From Breviolum minutum Mf 1.05b.01 (Eukaryota; Sar; Dinophyceae; Suessiales; Symbiodiniaceae), in contig DF239266.1 of the NCBI GenBank assembly GCA_000507305.1, positions 62,001 to 126,000 on the forward strand: a stretch of 64,000 bases of DNA, given 5' to 3'. This document shows positions 21,301-31,295 of the stretch, piece by piece. The stretch's first letter is position 1. The number at the start of each line of letters is the position of its first letter. Under the pieces are notes generated by a model that did no database searches, was not told the DNA's origin, and saw only the letters and a program-made list of their open reading frames with translations. The translations under genes were made by a program, and so were the position numbers.

Positions 21301-22069
21301 AAAACCATATGTTTTGCAACCCCAGGTTTCTTAAGGTCCTCAGGGTCAAAAACCAATGATTGAAGCTTGCGAAAAAGCTCGCCCCTGCAAACTTGATCCC
21401 GTTGCAGCTTGTGCTTGATTAAGACCATGAAACTCTTTGCCAGTTTGGCCTGACGCCGCAAAGTCCTCCGATTGGGGATAGGCAACTGGTTCAGCTGGAA
21501 GAGCTCCTTCATCCTTGTATGCAAACGGAGCGGGCTACCGAGATTCACCATCCGTACATCATTGACCTAAAACCACACCCGTACACTTTGCCCATTGTTT
21601 GGAAAACCATACTTATATAACTTTAGACACCAAAAAAACTACTGTACTTCAACTGCCAAAAGACTGTTGCTGAATGTGCGGAACTGTGTGCATCCCAACA
21701 CACCCAGGAGGATCCTGAAGCCTTTTGGCCAAGGGGGCCAAAACATCATAGTTGTGCTCACCAGTCGAAACATCCACCCGTGGATTTTCTGGATCATGGC
21801 TAGGCAACGCTAAAATCAACTTGTGACACGCGCGCACCCTATCCCTCACAACTTTGCAATTATCCCACTCGGCCGCAACACCCTGAAGGGATGTCATGGT
21901 GCCAAACTTTCACCACACGCTTGAGGCAAAAAATGCTAGCAAAAAAGAATGTGTATAGGATTTTGGTGTCTTCCTTACTATTGTTGTGTAGATTGTTTCG
22001 ATGATGGGGGGCCAACCACACTATCCTGGATAGATCGTACAAACAGTTGCCATTGATGCCCTTAGCCAT
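15092..22069 (-). CDS. Module 1: multi-exon gene with methyltransferase-like domain (locus span)
   Basis: Span of a spliced minus-strand gene; its exons are listed separately. In order the predicted protein has an N-terminal unknown part, an acidic linker, a Gly-Arg then Lys/Glu-rich stretch ending in a TFARR motif, a WQDYFWKFA block, and a domain with EVFGG, GLVCSS and WLLEQP motifs. I recall this order from many unnamed Symbiodiniaceae proteins. The four junctions between 16681 and 15344 join in phase with the motifs intact. Exons between 18.4 and 16.9 kb are uncertain, and the 5' start at 22069 is only the first plausible ATG. The end is the TGA at 15092-15094, unless another exon follows at about 14.9 kb. 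Confidence 0.7.
15477..15706 (-). CDS. Module 1 exon: GAPTWKRHVGW block
   Basis: The exon starts after a GGCGCAG acceptor with VFQACWWGGQYGAPTWKR, then SPTVQCLDLGRLG and RKRFAGSKALRS. Relatives I recall have the same order (WW..YGA.TPKR, then LDLG, then a KRF.GSKALK element). It ends at a GT donor after PLR, leaving two bases that pair with the next exon. Confidence 0.85.
15857..15977 (-). CDS. Methyltransferase-like exon: WLLEQP motif
   Basis: Acceptor CTGAG, donor GT after CTGTGG on the plus strand. Splicing gives SKTSLLILATTAMGGAWLLE then QPRSSIVLWHPRIRLLWRLL. The Glu of LEQP occupies the place of the ENV Glu (motif VI) in C5 methyltransferases, about 55 residues after the VCSS Cys. The exon is 121 nt and enters and leaves in the correct phase. 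Confidence 0.85.
16374..16547 (-). CDS. Methyltransferase-like exon: GLVCSS motif
   Basis: The exon starts after a TTTAAG acceptor and ends at a GT donor after FTSK. Joined to the previous exon it reads AGFALVLLSILNGCLDNF then HFGLVCSSYVTISKGTHWRS. The Cys lies about 70 residues after EVFGG, where C5 methyltransferases carry the catalytic Cys of PPCQ. PLNPLG and FVEDGNEFTS follow, as in the dinoflagellate relatives I remember. Confidence 0.85.
16681..16835 (-). CDS. Methyltransferase-like exon: EVFGG motif
   Basis: The exon begins after a CTATGCAG acceptor and ends at a GT donor (16680-16679). It encodes AYGFIEVFGGEAWISKCM, then a strand ending in TATFDIRLG, then AMDLLTDAGFA. EVFGG followed about 20 residues later by an acidic TFDI resembles motifs I and II of C5 DNA methyltransferases (DLFxGxGG and a downstream acidic residue that binds the SAM ribose). 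Length is 155 nt, leaving two bases that join exactly in phase with the next exon. Confidence 0.85.
17562..17680 (-). CDS. Candidate module 1 exon
   Basis: The minus frame reads LAILGMFPDPEVMMAQLRVN then DLRLPDSLFGFHQQG, with good protein-like composition between the WKFA exon and the EVFGG exon. Other weaker frames in the same interval (18060-17880, 17420-17240 and 17190-16992) may also be exons, but their splice sites could not be fixed. Confidence 0.45.
18455..18626 (-). CDS. Module 1 exon, WQDYFWKFA block
   Basis: The exon begins after a TTCAG acceptor and reads EPSKSWQDYFWKFATAQWQE, then LAAAAAKDYLVEVNKNKEGN. I recall a WKFA-plus-helix block following the TFARR motif in dinoflagellate relatives, so order is conserved. 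The donor is ambiguous, because the frame runs to a TAG soon after GNEGKQG. Confidence 0.7.
18915..18986 (-). CDS. Weak candidate exon between TFARR and WKFA exons
   Basis: A short frame, GGRFLKSTELRVEELNFDGA, has protein-like composition and the right orientation. No confident acceptor or donor was found, so it may be intronic. Confidence 0.25.
19310..19855 (-). CDS. Module 1 exon, Gly-Arg and Lys-Glu region with TFARR motif
   Basis: The exon starts after a GCAAAG acceptor. A short VLRRAQLGLKLLENEDEQ lead is followed by a Gly-Arg/Lys tract built from a CCCTCT-type nucleotide repeat (19725-19775). A Lys/Glu-rich stretch with two EAVEAKEDE units comes next, then ETLTFARRVEPKGGIGK and KWKCLKEAF. 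The last motif is what I recall from the dinoflagellate family (TFAGRR-type followed by a KW..L..AF helix). The basic tract could bind nucleic acid or direct nuclear import; that is inference. Confidence 0.75.
19725..19775 (-). repeat. Coding CCCTCT-type repeat giving a Gly-Arg tract
   Basis: Imperfect hexamer repeat read on the minus strand as GRGRGRGKGRGKGKKK. It lies inside an exon and is likely to vary in length between copies. Confidence 0.7.
19920..20130. repeat. AACCAAACC then AAAGAAAAG simple-repeat tract in an intron
   Basis: About 75 bp of AACCAAACC repeats followed by AAACAAGC units and about 60 bp of AAGAAA units. It fills most of the module 1 intron between 20210 and 19855 and yields long meaningless open frames on both strands. 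Confidence 0.8.
20210..20403 (-). CDS. Module 1 exon, Pro/Ala-rich linker
   Basis: The exon begins after a CATAG acceptor at 20404 and reads PRRATAPTAKGLPPAPILVP, then a short helical part (VGAEMEILSKELEATATPAE). It joins the acidic linker to the Gly-Arg exon across an intron that carries the large AACCAAACC simple repeat. The downstream donor is not resolved. Confidence 0.55.
20554..21032 (-). CDS. Module 1 exon, acidic disordered linker
   Basis: About 159 codons after a CGGCAG acceptor, ending near a GT donor at about 20554. The sequence is very acidic (SEDDAGDDDEDEGDDDSRG), then Pro-rich (PPTQPPPLE), and ends in a short coiled-coil-like helix (DVEDKISELTKKMNHAKKLL). It is probably a flexible linker or interaction region. 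Confidence 0.7.
21312..21566 (-). CDS. Module 1 exon, basic helical segment
   Basis: The exon starts after a TTTTAG acceptor at 21567. It encodes a strongly basic, probably helical stretch (RRTLRRQAKLAKSFMVLIKH) followed by LVFDPEDLKKPG. No catalytic motif is visible. A short candidate exon follows at 21245-21282 (YDSVVDIAAVV), between a TTTTTCAAG acceptor and a GT donor. Confidence 0.6.
21655..21897 (-). CDS. Module 1 exon, unknown domain
   Basis: Open frame of about 80 codons with balanced composition, beginning near LQGVAAEWDNCKVVRDRV and ending near VPHIQQQ. It contains no domain I recognise. Its downstream edge has a possible GT donor, and the next exon begins after a clear TTTTAG acceptor. 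Confidence 0.6.
21985..22069 (-). CDS. Possible first exon of module 1
   Basis: The frame opens with ATG at 22069 and reads MAKGINGNCLYDLSRIVWLA before a likely intron. It lies immediately upstream of better supported exons and in the same orientation. The start is unconfirmed: no spliced-leader acceptor can be assigned by eye. Confidence 0.35.
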
Positions 22070-22174
22070 CCATCAACAAAAAACAAATATAGCCAACGGT
22101 TATCAAATAAGTTTTTGGGGGTTTTTGGCAATTTATTGGGATTATTGGAAACAAATCAAACATGAGGGACTACA

Positions 22175-22275
22175 TACTGTTGATGGAAAAAATCCTGCAC
22201 CGAAATGTATTTTTCATTCCAGTATCAAGACCTTTTCGGCATCCTAAGTGGTGCAGGATATTTCTATCAACTGTA
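22175..22275. repeat. Family M MITE-like element, type copy
   Basis: Ends TACTGTTGATGGAAAAAATC and GCAGGATATTTCTATCAACT with inner CCTGCACC / GGTGCAGG. It lies 100 bp from the module 1 start. Other copies: 5486-5570 (half), 9579-9668 (inside a module 3 intron), 25257-25367, 30118-30235, 31992-32105, 44664-44775. Confidence 0.8.
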
Positions 22276-23009
22276 GGGATCCAAAGATATGATGGGATAT
22301 TTCAACATCCCTATTTGGTGTTTTTTTTGGGAATCGCCAGCCACTTCGCCAGCCACTCTTCCTGGAATCTGAGGTTCCAGGCATCCCGTCAAAAACGCAT
22401 CAGCCAGTGAAAAAAGCTCGCTGCAACCGGCTTGTGGCCAGAGTGGCAAGAACCGGTTGGATAGGTGACTGGAAGGGAATGGAACCCAGTGTATATTGGG
22501 AAATCTTATTGCCAATCTAATGGCATTGGTCTACTTGGGCCTATTATGACCAAATGATGGGTCCATTCTGGTCCATTAGACGTCTTAAGTATCTCACTGA
22601 TTATCTGGGATCATTCAGACTTGGTCATTGGATCTTTTTACAGGATGGGTATACATATGGGTGCCACAAAAATGTTGACATCCCAAAGGGTGATTCGAGG
22701 AATGAGCGGATTTCTCATCATTAATATCATTGCTGGATTATTGATGGATAATAATTTGCTAATGCCAAAAAATGGCATGTCCAAAACACAGTCTTTTCCA
22801 AAACACGGGCGTGGTGTCAAAAGCCTCTAACTTGGCCCTGGGTATGTGTTCTGAAAGTGACCCCTAAAAAGAAAGGCTATTTGAGTTGCAGGTATATATA
22901 TGTGTATATTTTATCCATTTACATTTTCATATGTCGTTTTTCTTTGTACTGTATTCATATATGTAGAAGCCTCCAAGTTGGTGGACCTCCTTCTTTTGCA
23001 GTTTTCTCT

Positions 23010-23103
23010 TTTTAGATCTGAAACGAAATCACGCCAGGACATTCGGCGTTTTCACCAGTTCATTCGTTACTTTGCCCATCAGAATGTTCACCTAGGCATT
23101 TGA
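23010..23103 (+). CDS. Weak plus-strand terminal exon
   Basis: After TTTTTAG a short frame reads SETKSRQDIRRFHQFIRYFA then HQNVHLGI and a TGA. It has an Arg-rich helical look. The only other support is a good acceptor. Confidence 0.3.
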
Positions 23104-23403
23104 CCGGTGAAAACCGGTGGTGTTAAAAAGGGGCAGGTGTTTTTTTTACCGGTCGCACTCCGGTGAAAGTCACATAGCTACATGAAAATAATCCATTTCA
23201 ACTATTTTTAGATCTATTTCCTAATGTCCTATTGGAAAAAGGTGGATTTCCAATCCATGTTAGTTTACCGCACGGAACATGAGTGATGTTTTTTGTTTTG
23301 GTTCTTCCGATGACACCGAGAAAATCCATTGAGGCAAGCAAAAGGGGGGTGATTTTTTCATGGCTAGTCAGTCAACCTAACCTGCCCCTCACGAACCCCC
23401 CAA

Positions 23404-23522
23404 ATACTTGGATGTCCAATGGTTGGTAAGTGGGTGATTTCACCCCAATATACCCCTTTTATAACGAGGTCGGTTATACCCCATTTACTAACCATTTACT
23501 AAGTTCCTGGGACATCCAAGTA
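23404..23522. repeat. Family G copy
   Basis: Ends TACTTGGATGTCCAATGGTT and GTTCCTGGGACATCCAAGTA. Confidence 0.8.
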
Positions 23523-24228
23523 AGGCCTTATTAAGCCCCATTGGTTTCCCTTCCCTAGGGATCCAATCACAGAACGTCAGATGATGAGCAAGGGGTGTAT
23601 AATCACGTCAGCAAGGTGTATAGGTTCCATGCTACCACTCTCAGTTTCGATGTGCCAGGATCCCTAAGGCTTAAGGCCTTATTACCCTAGTCTTCCAAAA
23701 TCCTCCAAATACCTTGTGGGTAGCTATCATTTTTTTCCGGATGATCGATAGCTGGGAGTTCAAGTTTGGCTTTGGAACTTCAGAAGTACACTTCCCAGAA
23801 ACCAAAACACACTCTGGTATGTAGGGAAATATACCATGCGTGGATGGTATGGCATAGCTATCGAACTTGTACCATTTAGAAGATAGATATCCAAAGATAT
23901 CCTACTCAAAATGGTGATTTTCCATTGCCATGTTGGGTAAGAAAAATTATGCCCTTGCAAAAATGATGCTTGCGCCAGCTATTGCAAACTATGTACTGGG
24001 AAGTCCCGTTCGAAGCTAGTAAATGGTTTGCAGCTGGTTGGTAAATGGTTAGTTCTTGGTTGGTAAATGGTTAGTCAGTGGCTGGTCAATGGTTAGTAAC
24101 TAGGGTTAGTAAATGATTAGTTAGTGGTTGGCAAACAGACAAAAGGTTGGTATACGTATAGATTTAGATGATTACTTCGTGGTTGGTAAATGGTTACTTT
24201 TTGATTGGTCAATGGTTTTTATGTCTCA

Positions 24229-24306
24229 GCTTTTGTTGTGCGACATCCTGCCTCTTCAAGCAAAGCGGATGTTGATGTGAGCAATGAAAAAACTCTCGTT
24301 GTTAAG
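24229..24306 (+). CDS. Weak plus-strand internal exon
   Basis: Between ATGTCTCAG and a GT donor it reads SAFVVRHPASSSKADVDVSN then EKTLVVK. No family is recognised. It lies 300 bp upstream of a complete family H element. Confidence 0.3.
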
Positions 24307-24719
24307 GTTATGTATTTGCTTATACTTCCCAGTTACGTTGTATGGGATTCTAACAAACCATTATGAGGATCCCTATGCAACAACCAAATATAACGGCCGG
24401 GTTTCTGAATCATGACTCATGTGAAGTCCGACCAACAGGTTTGCTGAGTGGGCGCTTTTATGGCAAATATTTGTCAACCTCTCCGGAGGCGTAAAACAAC
24501 CCGGGGAATTCCCGGCTGCAGCAGCTGGCAGTGGTAGCACTTGGAGGATCATCCCAGTTAGTAAATGATTAATAACCATGGTTAGTAAGTCCCCTAAGTA
24601 GGGATATTCCCCTTCCAAATGGGCTAATGGGGGTTACTAACCAGTTACTAAGTGGGATGATCCTCCAAGCAGGATCGACCTATCAAGCGAGTCTCGCTGT
24701 ATGGAATCTTTTTTTCAAA

Positions 24720-24887
24720 ACAAGGTGGGTTTCTGGGGCCGATCGTTATAAATGGAGTTATGGGCCCCTTATCAATGACTGAAAATCCATGGGTTTCACT
24801 GGACTTATTTCACCCTGATAGCTGTAAGCCTTATAGGGGTTTATGTATGACTCCATTTATAACTGGTGACTTCGGGCCCACCTTGTA
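24720..24887. repeat. Family F copy
   Basis: Ends CAAGGTGGGTTTCTGGGGCC and CTTCGGGCCCACCTTGTA. Confidence 0.75.
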
Positions 24888-25740
24888 CCCTTCCGTAAAC
24901 TGACAAATGGCCATGTTTTTTTTTTCCGACTTTTTTCTTGATTTTCATACTGCTCAAAATTAGGTGGAGAAGTTCCAGTTTACCGCTATGTTACGTCATC
25001 CCGGAGTGTCATTCTAAGCTAAAACAAACAGCTGGAACCTGAACATGGAGGTGGATGGTTCAGATGGTTTTTCGGATTTCCATCGGGTGATTTTTAGATT
25101 CAAAGGCCGTTCATTTTCAGAGGTGTAAATGTCTACCCTTGTAAGAATCCAAACCCCATCCTGGAGTAGGATTTTTGGGGTTCCAATCCCATCCGCAAAG
25201 AATAGGAATGGATAGGTGTAGTCCCTTTCTTAGGACATTTACTTTCTTAGGACAATGTTGTTGATGGATCAGAAATCCTGCACCAGTTGATATGGCAAAT
25301 ATGCCATTAATTTTTAGGGTTTTAAACATCCAAACAGTGGTTGTTTGGTTTTTTTCCATCAACAGTATTTGTTCATTTTGCGGGTGTGTGTTTTGAAGGG
25401 CCTACAAGGTGGGAGGCCAACCAGTTATAAACGAATTTATTATCTGTTCTTAGTAAATAGGGTTCTTATAACCCAAGTTACCCATTTATCTTCGCCCGGT
25501 TTTTAATAAGGTTTATAAGGCCCATTTATAACTATAGTGCTTGAAGGATCATGCCAGTTAGTATGTTGTTAATAACCATGCTTAGTAAATCCTTTTAAAG
25601 TAGGGCAAGCTTCCCCTTCCAAATGGCATAAATGACTTTTAAATGGGGTGGTACTAACTACTTACAACTCCTGGGATGATCATCCAAGTGGGACCCACCT
25701 TTCTTTGGACTGAAAGATTGGCCTTGAACTTACTGGTTGT

Positions 25741-25812
25741 GTCAGATGAATATTCGGGACAACGCGATGCTGGTCAAAGAATTACCTGCACGCACAGCTT
25801 CCGAGCATCTTG
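25741..25812 (+). CDS. Weak plus-strand internal exon
   Basis: Short frame QMNIRDNAMLVKELPARTAS then EHL, ending at a GT donor (CTTG|GTGAGA). It could belong to the same gene as the zinc-type exon at 26.15-26.53 kb. Confidence 0.35.
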
Positions 25813-26147
25813 GTGAGAGGATTTGTTTGGCTTGTTTTCCGGCAATGACTTTTAGTATCCCAGGCATCCAGTCATATTGTCAGAGAATGATTTGGGTGTC
25901 CAATCACCTCTTCAGCATTGTTTTTAGGTTCCATTCGCATTCTCAGAAGGTAATTGGATCCCTAGGGTATGAAGAAACTTAGGACCCATTGTTGTTTGAT
26001 TTTATATCCCATAGGAAGTATAGGAATGGTATGTTTATGCATGTTGAGAAGTAGAACGTGCCATAAATAATCAGAATGTATGTAAATACACCTTGGCAGT
26101 TACCAAAACACTGGGAACTAGGTGGGTAAATAATCTATTCATTGCAG

Positions 26148-26532
26148 TGGTCGACAAGGTTATCAAACTTGAAGAAGAACAGCACAAGCAGGCAATTGCT
26201 CATGATGATGAGCAAGCCAAAGGAGCCTTGGTCGACAAGGAGGGGCCGGACCACAGTGGCTGCGACAGCGGCCAATCAAGACAGCGGCCATCCTCAAGGC
26301 TGAAGCGGCTGGAGGCCAGCCCAGATGTATGGCCCGCATCTGGGATAGAGGAGGTAATCTTCGAGATGATCTTCAGTGCCCTCGTCGTGCAAGACAAGGA
26401 GAATATTGTACCCAGCACCGCAAAATGCTAGAGAAGTCTGGTCAATTGAAGCACGGCCGCATCAACGAGGATGTGCCTCCAGGGATGCGGTCTAAGATGG
26501 AGAAGCAAAGGATTGCAGTGGTGAACGGTTAG
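26148..26532 (+). CDS. Plus-strand exon with Cys/His motif, possible frame break
   Basis: After acceptor CATTGCAG the first part reads VVDKVIKLEEEQHKQAIAHD then DEQAKGALVDKEG. From about 26250 the protein-like reading moves to another frame: WLRQRPIKTAAILKAEAAGG, then CMARIWDRG, QCPRRARQGEYCTQHRK, LKHGRINEDVPPGM, and a TAG at 26530-26532. The spacing C..ARIW...QC....GEYC..H......L.HGR is a putative metal-binding motif I recall from dinoflagellate proteins. The change of frame means a one-base indel or an unseen small intron. Confidence 0.6.
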
Positions 26533-29500
26533 CAAAACGCTGATCGGCAAAAACAAAATAAAAAAATAATCTATTCATTCTCCCTAGTCTTCCAAATACC
26601 TCCTCAGAAGATGTTTTAGGTATGTTTTTGGGGTCCAAATACCTCCTCACAAGGTCTTTGGAAGCCTAGGGTTCTATGAAGATGAACCCTGGCAACCTCC
26701 ACCCTGAACCAGTGTTTGAGGCAAGACCCGAGAAGAGACCCATTTTCCCCCGCCCGTTAAAATTTGTTAGTCAGACACTAGGTCATATTATAGCGACCTC
26801 GCCCACCTCACCCCACAAGGTAGCTGAGGAAGGGAAATCCTCTAATTTCAGTAAAATCTAGGTCGGTGAAATAGTATAATTTGGCTAGACACTATGGTGA
26901 GATATTATTTTGTAATGAGTGGCGAACTCGGTCCATGTTTTTTCAATCAATTGTCAGGCTGCCTTTTTTGATAGGATTCCCATGGAACAAATATGTATTT
27001 GTATACATGAATGGTTGTTTCTTATGGTAAATTTTAGGTATATATACCACCCCCATGGATCCTATGGGTTTGAATCTTGACATATCTTACCTATTTTCTT
27101 TCGAATTTGTTTCAGGTGATTATTGTTGCTTCCTGCAATGGTAAATCATCATTCAAACACCTTGTGAGGAAAATGCTGTCTTTTTCCTATACCATCTTGA
27201 AGCAAATCTAAATATGCCCTAGTCTTCCAAAATCCTCCAGTCATACCTTCTCGTTGTTTCGGTGTCAGTTTGGACCCCCTAAAAGGTTACTGAATTGAGG
27301 GCAACCAGGTTCACTTTCCTACTGTTTTTTAATAATTCATCCACTGCGTGGGGGTGCGGTAAGAAACTGACCAAATGTGCCGGTTCCCTTTACCTTTACC
27401 CACCTGAAGTTCAACATAGTCCCTGAACAAGTTATCTTTCCAAAAGGAAAGTAATCTCCCGACCATCATTTTTTTGGGGGCTATGTTAAACTTTGTGCGT
27501 GTAAATGTGGGGTATGTTTTTTGTGGAATTGGTGAATCATTAGTTCTAATAGTGTGCGAAGTCCAGAATTTATCATTGCATTCCCGGCAAAAAAACACCC
27601 TCCCCAACAAACAAAAACATATGTTGGGGGCCAGTTATTTTCTTTTGAGAGGTTAACATTACTTGGATGCTTTCGCACAGATACTAAGCATTTTAATAGC
27701 AGTTTACTAGGATGTCCATGGAAGTTAGTAACTACTTAGTAAGTTGGTTTATAACCAATGTATGGGACTTACAACCTACTTATATAGGGGTTATCATCCA
27801 GTTACTAAGTTCCATGGACATCCCAGTATATCCCAATTTGCAAAGGGGGAACTCCTAGCCGATTTTCGCTTAAATGAGGATGCAAGAAGCCTTGAAAACA
27901 ATGCATCCTGACGACCTGGTCGTCCCTCGGATGGGAGGTTTCGCATTTCCTCGTGTGGTTTCTGGTGATAGAAAAAACGGCTTTCAGATACTTGAAACAG
28001 CTCATTGAAACAAGTTAGGTGGTGGTTTCAAATATTTTTTATGTTTACCCCTACTTGGGGAAATGATCCAATTTGACTAATATTTTTCAAATGGGTTGAA
28101 ACTACCAACCAGCAAGAGACAATTGAACATGGGTGTATATATTTGTACTATTGTATTTTAATTAGATTATACATTGTACATCCATGTATCCACGCTGGCG
28201 TAGATAGAAAATGTAATTGAAGTATCTCCGCAAGGAAACTGAATGTAACCAACATGATTTTTTGCCAGATTCTATTTGCTCAGGATGGTAACAGGTATAG
28301 ATATATGTTGCCAACAAATATAGATAATATAGCAACCAACAGACAGACCTTATGCCGTTGTTTGTTTTCTTGAGAAAAAGGGTTTGATACTTAGAGTGTT
28401 TGTTACTATGTGGGACGTGTTTAATCATTGCAATAGCTGTTTGATATCTAGAGTATCTATGTACCTATCTATCTACCTATCTATCCATCTATTTTATATC
28501 TATTTTTTAATCATCTTACCTTGTTTCCCCACACCCGCCCTTGTTTTTAGTATTTGTTTGTCTTCTTTTTTCAGGATTGTTGGCTACACACGGAAACCAT
28601 GGATCAGGTGTGACACCTCGTGGGAAAAAAGGTCGGTGGATCCCTGAAATGGTACGTCCACGTGGAGGATCATCCCAAGACTTATTGTAAGTAGTTAGTA
28701 ACCTCCGTTTATAAGCCATTTCGGCCATTTGTAAGGGGAACAACCCCAGTTAGGGCTACTAACCACGTATCCGAGTCCTGGGATGATCCCTCTAGCAGTC
28801 GTATACCTTACCAATCCGTTTGGTGATGACATTTTCCCCAGACAATTTCGTCCGCATCTCATATGAATCATTAATGTATAGTATACTGTTGTTTTTTTTA
28901 AGCAGGACCCCAGTTGTATTCAACAACCAGCAAAAATCAACATATATCCCCTAAAAAAGGCACCATTTCAAAAAGGAAAATTTCCTTTTCCAACCCCATC
29001 ATGTTCCAGGGGGACAACTGGTGAGTTTTCGGGTTCCGTACGCTCCCTATGGAACCTATGGACCCTTGAGGGAAGTTCAACAGGCAGATGGAACTTGGAA
29101 ATGCCCTAAGAATCCCCCCGGTTAGACCCCTCCACCTGGAAGGGTGAATGAACCTGTATGAATCGCAGGGGGTGTATTTCTATTGGTCCTCAAAAAAAAG
29201 CCAGGCCTTTGAGGGGTTTCAGGATTCTTAGGGTGAAGTATATATGTTCACGAAACTGTTGTTGGAGTTTTGGATGGTAACTCGGAATGGTCAACCAACC
29301 CCCCTTAACGTACCACCCCCAGGAATAAGGGCTTAATGAGGCCTTATTAAGGCAAACCATTGGTTAATAAGCCCTCAATAAGGCCTTACTTCTGGGGGTC
29401 TTTTTTTTGTGGTATACAGGTGCCATTAGTCCGAAGATATTTTTGTTGCCACATGTTTGAGGTAAAATCTCATGCCACCTTTGGTGTACTTTGCCCGGCT

Positions 29501-30288
29501 CTTTCAGGATCTCCGCCGTTGTTGGGGGAACCAAGATTTGCATGCAATCCGGAGGTCGCAGGAAGTCACCCGCATATGAACTAGGCACCATTCGGGTGAA
29601 GTCACCCAGGCGATCTGAAGATTTCATGATCCCAAAATTCCATTTTTTTGTTGCATCACAGAGATGGTTGGTTCCATGATCCCCAGGCCCTAGGTGAGCA
29701 AACACCCAGTGAGGAGGTATTTGGTTCCCAAAAACATGCCCAAAAAAACATCTTCTCAGGGGGTATGTGGAGGTTTTGAACCTTTTTTCGTGCTTCTTTG
29801 CTGGATGTTCCGCTTGTGTTTTTTGACTTGTTGTTCATGAAATGGGAATAGCAACCAACTCACCGTGCGAAAAGGTGAAGCGGAAGCAATCAGATTGGCG
29901 TCGATTGATTTTTACTTTTCCTATCAAACCTCCTGAAGTCAACCTCCCATGATCTATATCCCATAGGATCCATGCACGGTATATTTACCTACAGTTGGCT
30001 GATTTTTATGGTTTTCGTAGGTAATTGAATATACCAGTCCCATGGATCCTATGGGTATTATCCAAAAAGTGTTCCAAGTATGTTTTCTGAAATCTATCAG
30101 TCCTCATCCCAAGGATGGTATTGATAGAAAAAGTCCAGCGACTGCCATCTGAAATGTTTTACAACATCAATCTTAAATAGTGGGATTAACTACCTACAAA
30201 CTGTGACTGGTGCAGGATTTCTTTTGTCAACAGTAACCCTTCAGTTTCCGACCACACATATACCGGGTGGTGGTAGCAGGAACTTCCT

Positions 30289-30590
30289 TTGGTGGTTTGG
30301 ACTGATAATGGCGGCCCCTTCCGGAATGTCATCCAAGTTGCATTGCAGAAGGCCATTGGAGCTTCTCCTCGTCACATTCCCCCCGGAAAAACCCCAAGCG
30401 AACGGTCTCGTCGAAGTCTACAACAGGATTCTCGACACAGCACACGCCGGCCAAAGGACCCACCTCCAGTCTGCTGTCTTGGCATACAACAACATGCCGC
30501 AGGCGCGGTTTGGTGCCTCTCCAGAAACATTGTGGCGAACCCTCCGGCCACCGCAGTCCCGGTGGAGGAACTTGCAGCTAGCGGCTGTTG
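30289..30590 (+). pseudogene. Retrotransposon integrase fragment with frameshift
   Basis: The first frame reads VVWTDNGGPFRNVIQVALQK then AIGASPRHI. From the C-run near 30380 the neighbouring frame continues as FPPEKPQANGLVEVYNRILD then AVLAYNNMPQARFGASPETL. TDNGGPF and PQANGLVE.YNR correspond to the second Asp and the Glu regions of rve-type integrase cores (Ty3/gypsy-like pol). No protease, reverse transcriptase or LTR was seen. It is flanked by a family M end on the left and a family A remnant on the right. Confidence 0.75.
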
Positions 30591-31146
30591 TGCATGGTCT
30601 TCAAAGATCTTTTTGCTTCATCCCGATCCTTGGGGAAAATGATGCCATGTGACTAATATGTTTTGAATGGGTTGAAACCACCAACTAGTAAAAATATTTT
30701 GTAACACCGAACTTCAGAAGGTATGAAACGGACCCCACCCAAGCCGTTAACTCTTAGAGTCTTAGAGAAGCGTGGGTTCCTTGGAGAACTCAGGATCACA
30801 TCCATGGTTTTTCCATGTAGCATCATGAAAAAAAGAACACCAACAAAAACTACAGCTCCCCATGTTCGGTTTCAACAAAATGAGCTGAGTTTGTTTTTTG
30901 GTTCAACCACAACAATCAACAACACTGCTGTGGCCCACCGAGAGTTTTCCCACCAACCCCCCCCTGTTCCCCGAAAAATCCGAAACAAAAATCCAACCCC
31001 CCGAGGCCTTGAACTCTATCAATCTCGTGGTGGCACGGTGGATTTAACGCTCTTAAAGGCCATGGCCATGTGTTTTTCGAAAGGACTTGGAAGCAATGAC
31101 AAAAAAAAATCGGGTTGCCAGGATATTTCTTTTAAAAAACGCAGAC

Positions 31147-31295
31147 GTTGGAGAAATGTATATTTTTTACCTTCCCTGAAACTATAAAAGGAAATTATAT
31201 AATATATTGGAGATGTTGGAGAAATGGTTGGCTCAATTAAGAAAGGAAAATTAATTTGGAGAAATGTATATTTTTTTGCCTTCCCTGAAACTAAC
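31147..31295. repeat. Direct repeat of a family D end with flank
   Basis: About 40 bp (TTGGAGAAATGTATATTTTT plus CCTTCCCTGAAACTA) occurs at 31147-31187 and again at 31255-31295. The second copy runs into a full family D element. Confidence 0.7.

Noticed and set aside
29460..29690. Overlapping frames on both strands as exons
   Set aside because: Neither strand shows a motif or a clear acceptor and donor pair, and the segment is bordered by MITE ends.
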